The translations under genes and the position numbers were made by a program. The notes beneath the pieces are model-generated. The model was not told the DNA's origin. It searched no databases and worked only from the letters and a program-made list of their open reading frames with translations. From Cyrtodaria siliqua (lineage: Eukaryota; Mollusca; Bivalvia; Adapedonta; Hiatellidae), in the NCBI GenBank assembly GCA_037043455.1, contig JAWPHD010000004.1:846001-910000 (forward strand): a DNA stretch of 64,000 bases. The letters run 5' to 3'. This document shows, piece after piece, positions 56,126 to 64,000 of this stretch. Position 1 is the first letter of the stretch. Each line of letters opens with the position of its first letter.

Positions 56126-56639
56126 GGAATTAGGAAAATAAACTTTAGCATTCAAATAAGAAACACTGGACATAAGTGTACAGTTGTTTTTCAGAAGTTA
56201 TGTCTTATACTATTTAGTGTATTAAGATCAGGCCCGCGGATGTAAATAAGTCTCCGCAATATTGTCATATTTTTTGTTGAGAAAACTGTAAAAAGTTATT
56301 ACATAAAGTATAGTTATATTGTTATATTTTGTTTTGAAGAAGACAGCGGATTGAAAAACCGTCGGGACATAATCTCGTACATTGTTTGAAAGCTTATGCA
56401 AAATATATTCTGTAGCTTAAATGGTCGGAGATTACCCTTGTGCGAATCTGAATTATAAAAGGATTAGTGCTCTCGTTTGTCATTGTTTTCACGAATAACC
56501 TGATACGTTTACACTGTAACTTTGGTTTTAAGGTTCGTGATGACAAAATGTGTAATCGATTTATTATTTCGCGCTATTTTTAATAGATGGGTTGGCTTTT
56601 TGGGGCTTTGTTTCGGGGCTTTGCTTCGCGTGAAGTGGA

Positions 56640-58012
56640 TGTTCGAGAGTGGGCTCCTCATTGATGTGCTATGCGTTCGAGAGTGTGAGAGTGCTTGACA
56701 AGTGAATAATTGAGATTGGATTTTGTTTTACTAGTTGATGTTTTAGAGTGGGTGAGTTTTGACAAGTGAATGTTTGAGAGTAGGTGAGTGCTTGACAATT
56801 AAAATTTTTAATATGGCTGGGTGTGTGCTTGACAAATGAGTGCTAGAGAGTTGGCTTGTTCTAGACAAATGGGTGTTTGGGAGTGGACTCCTGATAAACA
56901 AGTAGATGTTCAAGAGTGAACTTGTGCTAGACAAGTAGGTGTTCTTGAGTGGGCTTGTGCTTGACAAGTAGGTGTTCTTGAATGGGCTTGCGCCAGACAA
57001 GTGGTCAATAAATACTGAAAATGGAATCCCATGAAATCATCAAAAATAAACAAGAGAAGAAAGACTCGATTTTATTGAGCATTTTCATGGGAAGGAATAT
57101 AAGATGAAACACCTCGCATGCCCCTTAAGTTGATGTTCGAGGAGTAAAACGCGATTAAAATGTGTATGTTTGAGCGTGACTGAGTGATTGCAAGGTAGAT
57201 TTTTGAGAATGGGTGAGTGCTAGATCAGTGAATGTTTGAGTGTGAGTGAGTGTGTTCTCGACCACTGTATGTTTCAGAATGCGTGAGTGATTGAACAGTG
57301 TTTGTTCAAAAGTGGACGAGTGCTAGACAGTTGGATGTTCCAGGGTCGGTGGGGGCTAGAACATTTGTTGTTCAAGAGTGGAGAAGTGATTAAAAAATTG
57401 ATGTTTGTGTGTATGAGTGTGTATAGCAAGTGAATGTTTGAGGGTGAACGAGAGATTTTCAAGTGAATGTTTGCCTTTGGGTGAGTACTTACTTGACAAA
57501 TTTATGTTCGAAGGTTGAGTGATAGACAAGTGTATGTTTCAATGTAGATTAGAGCTTGTACTTGTTAACGGGTGAACAATTGCTAACCAATAGGATGTTT
57601 GAGTGTGGGAGAGTGATAGACAACTGGATACCCCAGAGCTTGTGCTTGACAAATGGATGTTTGAGAGTGTTTGAGAATGGGCGAATGCTTGAGAAGTGCG
57701 AGTAACAGGGTAGGTAAACGTGTGTTTGACAAGTGACAAGTTCGAACGTTGAATATCTCTAGACAAGTAGTTGTTCGCAAATGGGCGAGTGCGAGACAAT
57801 TGGATGTTCGGAGGTAGGCGAGTGCTAAACAAGTGTATGTTCGGGTGTAGGCGAGAGCTAGACAAGTGGATATTTGAGAATGGGCGAGACATTGGCAGAC
57901 TGATGTCTGAGAATGCGAATGTAAATAACAAGTGGATGTTGGCGTATGTGAGAGTTTACGGAAAATGGATGTTCGAGGGTGAGGGAGTGATTGAAAAGTA
58001 GATGTTGGGGTC
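56640..58012. repeat. Degenerate ~36-bp minisatellite
   Basis: Dozens of poorly conserved units of the type 'gtggatgttcgagagtgggcgagtgctagacaa'. It makes Ser/Thr/Leu-rich open frames on the minus strand. A unique stretch (57005-57110) interrupts it. Confidence 0.9.
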
Positions 58013-58279
58013 CGGCTAGGTTTGTACAATTAAAACCAAATATAAATTCAAATTAAATGTTACATTTTTACCTGAAGTAGTGATAATATGGATTGAATGC
58101 AATTGTTCATATATTGTTCTTCTTTAAATGAGATTAACAATTATAAAAATTTAATAATTTCAAATAGTCGCACTACTTTTTTCGCTGGTTCCAACTATAT
58201 ATACTGCAAACCATCAATGATATGCTGCTGCATATATACGAACATATGCATTTATGTAACAACAAGATAACTGTATGAC

Positions 58280-58421
58280 ATGGGTGTATTTGTTTCTTTG
58301 TCGTTCTTTGTGCTATCTACATCCGTGCCACCAACAACCACACCTGTGTCTACCACACATACATTTACGATTGTCGACGGCGGCAATACAGAAGAAGACC
58401 TAAATCCAAATACAAGTGGTG
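58280..58421 (+). CDS. Exon 1: secreted/extracellular start of a membrane protein
   Basis: ATG begins MGVFVSLSFFVLSTS, a plausible signal peptide, then a Thr/Pro-rich mucin-like stretch (VPPTTTPVSTTHT) and an acidic end. The donor (g|gtgagt) is strong and in phase 1. No acceptor AG lies between the preceding in-frame stop and the ATG, so this is a first exon. It joins in phase to 60170. Confidence 0.6.
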
Positions 58422-58439
58422 GTGAGTGATTTGAATTAT

Positions 58440-58640
58440 ACGTAGTCTAAATCAACTGATTTTAGCTCTGATGGACAAAGGCCAAAAGAGCTTATGTCAT
58501 GGCAAGTTGTCCGCGTACGTCCGTACGTCAATAGAAATTAATTCTAAAACAAAACAAAAAATTGTGGTTTTCTTGTGGGGCTTTTTCACCGATTAGGCGA
58601 TGTTAGACTTTCTTTTTGGGCTTTATTATAATAGAAATAT
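58440..58640. repeat. Possible dispersed mollusc repeat
   Basis: 'ggccaaaagagcttatgtcatgg' with 'cgtacgtccgtacgtc' resembles a common repeat motif, but no second copy is in the window. Confidence 0.3.
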
Positions 58641-59517
58641 TACATGGGAAAGCCACACTGATACAATCTCTTACACCAGGAATATCCATATATATCTTTG
58701 TGAGGTATCCGCCCTTGAATCTGCATATGCATCTGTTAATATAGTTACCACCATTGAATTTCCATCTTTCCTCCAATCAAAGCACAACTGTCGCAAAATG
58801 TTTGAAAAGCTATGAATATATGATGGAACTGAAGCGAATTATCTGTCAATAATTGGAAAGAATGACATACTTTGGCATTGTTGACAATATATTAACTCTT
58901 AAGCCGATAGTTAAAAACAATACATAAAATAATATATTTGACAAGTCTTTCAATCATGCCAATGACGGCTGTTTTTGAACATGTTCTCTGCACATGAACT
59001 CAGCTACAAAATTTGACATTTTTCCTATTTTACTTATTCTAATGTCAGCACCACAAACATCATCAGATTTATTACTTCTTGACTTACTGCCATTAGTTGT
59101 TTTTTTTCCAAACAGGGTGTGTTCCTTAAAAGTTATTTACAACAACTCTTAGATATTAATAGGAACAATTAACCTCTATTACCACTGTGTAACTATACCC
59201 GCCAATAGTATATTAATAATTAATTGTAACTCTTACCCAAATTAGGAATTCTACGAGAAATTGCTTTTGATTCAATACTCACATTTTTTCAAATGTCCAT
59301 ATTCACTTGTAATCTAGTTGTAGAATTACTTCAGATAAAATCAATTTAAACAAAGCAGCCAACTTGGTATGTTTAAAGTAAAACTGATTTGTAAGAAAAA
59401 CGAAAGATAAACAAACAGCAATTAAAACAAACTTTTGTTACCGACAGGCATTTTTCGGTTCAGCAAAAGTGTAGTCGTTAAATAATCGGTAACTGTGCGA
59501 GTTTATACAAAAAAAAA

Positions 59518-59665
59518 AGTATGATAATGGACCTTTGCAAATGGCCGAGCACGACACATACGAAATATTGCAGTCTCGGTTTCATTGAGACTGTTCATGA
59601 GCGGTAGTGAAATATGCTAGCTACCGCTCACGCCCTCTAGCCCCGGGTTGAGCAGAACTCAATAT
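59518..59665 (+). mobile_element. R2 repeat, most complete copy
   Basis: Starts right after an A-tract and runs through both hairpins to 'ccgggttgagcagaactcaa'. Serves as the reference long form. Confidence 0.85.
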
Positions 59666-60169
59666 TCATAAAATCAATAGTACACAATTTTAATCATACC
59701 ACAGATGGCATGCATACGGCGGTGGACATGGAGTTATATGCTTCCCCATGTCGTACGGCGTCCCAGTATATAATAAAATTAAATGCCCCGAAGAGCCAAA
59801 TAAACATAATGGAATTTAGTTGGGAGCAGCGGTTATGAAGCCTGCGTATCACAAGTAACAGCCAAAAGACTAAATTACAAAGCAGACAACATATCCTATA
59901 AGTGATTAAACAATACCCAGAGCCTTTTATGGGCCGGAGTAGTGGAACCACCGAATCAAAAATTAAGTAAGAAAACAAAAGAAATTGAAAATGTACCACC
60001 GATAACTAAATATAAGTATCGGGCTCCAAAGACCCTTCTCAAAACAGAAATACTGTAAAGTTATCATATATTTGTGATTGACATGCAGATGTTAGCCTGT
60101 AACACTAAAGTGGTAAACACCTTGATTTGAAGTGAAGGTATAACTGACATCCGCTATTTAACCTTTCAG

Positions 60170-60291
60170 ACTCCAGTTCGTTGCTAGTGGCATTATCGGT
60201 AGAGATCGGCTTACTCATGTTACTGGTCATCTTACTGGTCATCTTACTAATCGTTATCTGCTGTTGTTGGTTTAAAACGAAGGGTTCTGTG
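60170..60291 (+). CDS. Exon 2: transmembrane segment
   Basis: Acceptor 'aacctttcag' and donor (gtg|gtacgt) bound a phase-1-start, phase-0-end exon. It encodes a Leu/Ile/Val-rich helix (LLMLLVILLVILLIVICCCW) followed by a basic KTKG. The juxtamembrane cysteines could be palmitoylated. Type I topology with exon 1 outside. Confidence 0.75.
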
Positions 60292-60509
60292 GTACGTACG
60301 TATTAACGTTCTGTGTGGAAGTCAGTAAGATATTGATAAAAACATGGTTGTCTGCATATCCATATATAGAATACATATGTCTTAACATTGGTCTTTTAAT
60401 GCTTTTTAAACTTCGCTAAACAAACTTAAGACCTTTCTACATAAGAGATATGTTGTGCAATAATTTTAGTTTACGTTTTAAAATACTAATACAATTAAAT
60501 GATTTTCAG

Positions 60510-60812
60510 GCACCAGACGATGAAGAGATGACGAAAAGTTCACATGAAATTGATGATGTTTTAACTTCAACAACTGATCATCCAATAGCGATCGCCCCAG
60601 CAAACACCATATACCCTCGAACTCTTCCGCCGATTAATGGAACAGAAGATAAGGTGAAATTCACTATAGAGCACAATGTGTTTAGAGACGGTAATTTAAC
60701 CATTGGTAAGACACTCGGTCAATGGCCAGGTGTATTCAATAAGCTTCCACTGATAGATAATTTCGACAGACCTCAAAAGAATTATGTACATGCTGCAGCG
60801 ACGACTATTTAA
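60510..60812 (+). CDS. Exon 3: cytoplasmic tail and stop
   Basis: Acceptor 'aaatgattttcag' opens a phase-0, 100-codon terminal exon. It starts APDDEEMTKSSHEIDD and ends YVHAAATTI before TAA. It is hydrophilic and acidic at first, with no enzymatic domain. Exons 1-3 together would give a small single-pass membrane protein of about 190 residues if exon 1 is the true start. Family not recognised. Confidence 0.75.
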   Translation, partial: APDDEEMTKSSHEIDDVLTSTTDHPIAIAPANTIYPRTLPPINGTEDKVKFTIEHNVFRDGNLTIGKTLGQWPGVFNKLPLIDNFDRPQKNYVHAAATTI

Positions 60813-60814
60813 TA

Positions 60815-61595
60815 AGGATAACACAAAAAGCGCAGAAAAAATAAAACGAAAAGAAAGAGACATACGGAAGAGCAAAAACGCGATGTTGACATCCAAAATG
60901 ACAATGCGGCCTTAGTCAACAAAGGGCCAGATTTCTCAAGCGTCTAGATAGAAAGCAAAACATATCGAAAGAAAACCTGGACACTGAAACAATGTTTTAA
61001 GACAACTTATTCGATACTGACGCAATTGTCGGGATATATCAATTAACACAATAAGTCCAAAATTACATTATATTAGAGTTCGTAATACCTATTCGGTCTG
61101 CATGGACGGGGCGCCAATTTGACATATGTATCAGGAGCAAAGATTGATATAAAAATTACAAAAGTACAAGTTGGAAAAGCGCACATACTAAATGTCTAAA
61201 TGTTTAATTAAAACAATTGCATATATTTTGTATTCTAGCATTATTCACATGTTTAAGATTATCTGTAACACTATTCAATAGTTTCATGATAGATTCCAGG
61301 AACAAACTATTTGAATCAAACCATATATAAATATACTGATCCTTTGGATGAACGAGCCCAATATAGGTGGTTTTGGTGATAGGTGCGTGAGAGGCTTTGC
61401 GTATTACATTACCTCTCAGGAACAGACTCGTTTGGTATTATGTTTGGTTGCAATTGCTGTGCTTTTTCGGTACAATTATGGATACATCCTGAGGTGTTTC
61501 TAATTATGTTTTTTGTGTTTGTTGTTGTTTTATATATATCTTTACAATAATATATACGTGTTCCGTTTCCTAATTTCTCTGGATGTGAACTTTAT
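60815..61595. other. 3' flank of the membrane-protein gene
   Basis: An AATAAAA lies just past the stop (60839). No other gene seen. Confidence 0.45.
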
Positions 61596-61599
61596 TGTT

Positions 61600-61775
61600 A
61601 GAGATTTCCTTTTGATGGGATGTACTTTTATATACACTGTCTTGCTAATTTGAGTGCTGAAGACAGGGTAATGGCGAGAATGTGCACACTTAAAATCGAT
61701 TTAAGCTAATCAGTGGACCATTTTGCCTACTGACCGTTACAAGTCGGTAACCCTGTCATTACCACTGTTTCTATT
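61600..61775 (+). mobile_element. Very old Penelope-like 3' UTR
   Basis: Collinear blocks 'tatacactgtcttgctaattt', 'actgaccgttacaagtcgg', 'taaccctgtcat'. Confidence 0.6.
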
Positions 61776-62399
61776 GTGTATTATTTTCTTTTTCATTGTA
61801 TAGTTAATTTGTTCTTTGTGGTACAGTGCGGATCTAAAGTGCCATTGCTCTTGGGTACTGTTATTTCTGTAGGACTGCATTGTTAACAGCCCGCAATTCT
61901 ATACTGGTCAGTTAAGTTATATTTTTCTGCGATCATTTTGTAAAATATTTGCATTTTGGCAAATGTGTCAATTAATGCATATGCTTCTTCTACTCAAATT
62001 CGTGAGGTTCTTTGAAGGATACTTGTTTTTCAATAAGCACGCATATGCTGCAGGATGAATACAATCTAGCCATCTGCTATTAAGTGTTATACTTATTCAA
62101 GTGATAGACAATTAACTAAACATAATTCACAAAACTGCAGCCAGCCAAGCAGAAGCCCTGCAATGAAATTATTGGGATCAGTAAGTATACTTAGTGTATT
62201 GTTTCTATTTAACTAGATATATATATATAGGCCTTATACACAAATAATAAAACACAATGATTGACATTTAAGTGCATGTATCGTGATTCATGAAAATGAC
62301 GATTTATTTTGTCAAAAAGTGCTATCAGTATTTTATTTAAGGTTTTTAAGTTTGAAACTTTAGTTGTGTATGCAGTTGCTTGTGACAATTATTATAATA

Positions 62400-62870
62400 T
62401 TGAGTTTGACGTCTTAATGGTGCCCTAACTGGTTTATTCTCTTGTTACTCTGGCTTCTGCCAAGTCATTGAGTACCTTCTTTGTGGCTTTCTAGGCTATT
62501 GTTTTTTTTTTATTTATATATACACGAGCATCTTTGTCTCATACTTATATTGCCTATTAATGCTGCCTTGTTGGTTAGAGAATAGTTTATGGTGGGGATT
62601 TCTTTATTTAAATGTCGCGTTTTATTGGGATGGCAGTAGGGTAAGTGTGAGGTTTGGTGCACCCTAGAACCTGGTTTAAACCCCAAGCAGCCTTTTTTGC
62701 CACCGAACGTTCCAAGGCAGTAGCCCTATTGTCAACCCTTTTTTGTGTTTGTGATATCATATTCCTTTATTCTTTATTAGTATTGTCATTTATGTTTGTG
62801 TTTTTGCGTGTTTGGGGGTTTACTGTGTTCTGTGAAAACTGCATTTTCTGTTCGACTTTTATAACATATT
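62400..62870 (+). mobile_element. Penelope-like 3' UTR, near-complete
   Basis: Full set of UTR blocks from 'tggtttattctcttgttactc' to the terminal 'tgttcgacttttata'. Confidence 0.85.
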
Positions 62871-63149
62871 AAACTATTGTGTTTAGTTGTTTCATTTTAA
62901 TTTCATTATGTACGGACCAACATTCAGGTCAGGTATTGTGTTACTATATATATCTAGTAAGTAGTCTATTACACTTTATATAAACAAGGTCTGATAGCGG
63001 TTCATTAATTATGTAGTACTGGTCCTTTATAGGTCTTATAGTGGTCCATTCTACCATTAAAGGCCCTTTAGGGCCTTATAGTGGTCAATTTGATCATTAA
63101 ATTGCGGATTGATAGTGGTCCATTATTGATCCAGTATTGGTTTAGTAAT

Positions 63150-63372
63150 GGTTTATAAGTGGTTTAAACCTTCGCCTCTCACTGCATCGGGTTCAAATCC
63201 CAGTGGGAGCTCAATTTGTAAGTGAGGAAGTGTCGATGCTTACGGAAGGTTACATTACTGGTTCTACCCAAGGAAAGTGGATGGTCTGTCTCCACCACAA
63301 AAACATCGACCATCATATATAACCTTGCATGTGTTGAAAGTGACGTAAAACACCATACAAACAAACAAAGTA
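63150..63372 (+). mobile_element. tRNA-derived SINE with clear B box
   Basis: B box 'gggttcaaatccc' at about 63188, body as in 20394-20648, and a (caaa)n tail. The A-box half is truncated. Confidence 0.85.
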
Positions 63373-63589
63373 TTGGTGGTTGAACCATATCCTGTGTAAA
63401 TAAACATGAGCTCCTCGACTGTCCTAATATTTCTTGAATATCAATGAGTGGTACATACGTTCATTACAGGTGACATTTTACTACTAATAAACAACTTATA
63501 AAAATATTATTAAAAGCGAAATATGGAAATCGTCAAACACTGTCAATATAAAAAGCATGGAACTGTCAGTTCGTTTGATTGATTGTTAA

Positions 63590-63662
63590 TGACCGGTAGT
63601 GAAAAATGCTTGCTTATGTCCATGCTCTCTAGTCCCGGGTTAAGCCGACCTCAATATTAAAT
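63590..63662 (+). mobile_element. R2 repeat remnant, 3' half
   Basis: Decayed hairpin and 'ctctagtcccgggttaagc' end. Confidence 0.6.
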
Positions 63663-63799
63663 GTCAGTAGTAAGAAGATTATTTTATGGTGATGAAAAGG
63701 GAATCTTCATTGTGATATTTGCATTGCATAACCAGCGGCACATGGACATTTTCCGAGTTGGTCAATGAGGTAAAACATACCATCCAACCACTTTTCTCA

Positions 63800-64000
63800 T
63801 GTCCATGCTATGTGCGACATATTGTTATGCTCCTGATGTTGAGTACAGAGCAAGGTATGCGACATACTTGTGATTTTATAATAATGGGATGTAGCGTGCA
63901 CAGTGTGCGACATACATGTCATGTTCATGATGAGGTGTAGCTAGTATATGTGGATACTTGTCATTTTCATGGTGCGATGTAGCGTGCACATTGATCAACA
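63800..64000. repeat. ~48-bp tandem repeat running off the window
   Basis: 'gtgcgacatacttgt…tttatgatg.gatgtagcgtgcaca' repeats about four times. Confidence 0.75.

Noticed and set aside
56743..58029. Ser/Thr-rich minus frames suggesting a mucin
   Set aside because: They follow a degenerate ~36-bp minisatellite and have no splice or signal features.
63150..63372. tRNA gene (B box gggttcaaatccc)
   Set aside because: It is the truncated head of a SINE; no cloverleaf or A box is complete.

Overview
The window is AT-rich animal nuclear DNA. The compact exons with GT-AG introns, tRNA-derived SINEs, Penelope-like and non-LTR retroelements, minisatellites and endogenous Polinton DNA point to an invertebrate, most likely a bivalve mollusc. 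The species cannot be fixed from sequence alone. There is no bacterial operon, rRNA or intact tRNA gene, and most of the window is repeats.

Host genes appear only as exon pieces. On the minus strand at 6.8-8.4 kb are a C-type lectin half-domain exon and a transmembrane exon. On the plus strand at 12.4-21.5 kb, phase-compatible exons encode the TM5-to-tail end of an adhesion-type (class B) GPCR. On the plus strand at 58.3-60.8 kb, three phase-compatible exons encode a small single-pass membrane protein; a separate signal-peptide exon lies at 54.1 kb.

The most notable region is 35.16-46.29 kb, an 11.1 kb degenerate Polinton/adintovirus-like endogenous element. Two inverted arms (about 35.16-38.32 and 42.86-46.29 kb) each carry, from inside outwards, a pX-like core protein, an adenain-type cysteine protease, a parvovirus-like phospholipase A2, a DDE integrase, a small coiled-coil protein and a hairpin-forming terminal unit. 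Between them, on the minus strand, lie broken genes for a fibre-like protein, a penton-like candidate, a small lysine-rich virion-protein candidate and the major capsid protein. No polymerase B or packaging ATPase is visible. The right arm is better preserved. Its PLA2 gene ends at an A_AAA_AAC heptamer followed by UAG and, 7 nt later, an 8-bp stem, which is a strong candidate -1 frameshift signal leading into the integrase. An LTR fragment and a Penelope 3' fragment sit inside the element.

The rest is repeat landscape: about 20 pieces of one Penelope-like family in both orientations, four SINE copies, a short structured mobile repeat with filled and empty sites inside the window, and tandem arrays with 32, 44, 24, 66, 78, ~110, ~150 and ~160 bp periods. 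The 78-bp GC-rich satellite at 48.3-50.8 kb is the largest. Its unit is 26 codons long, so it makes long false ORFs on both strands.
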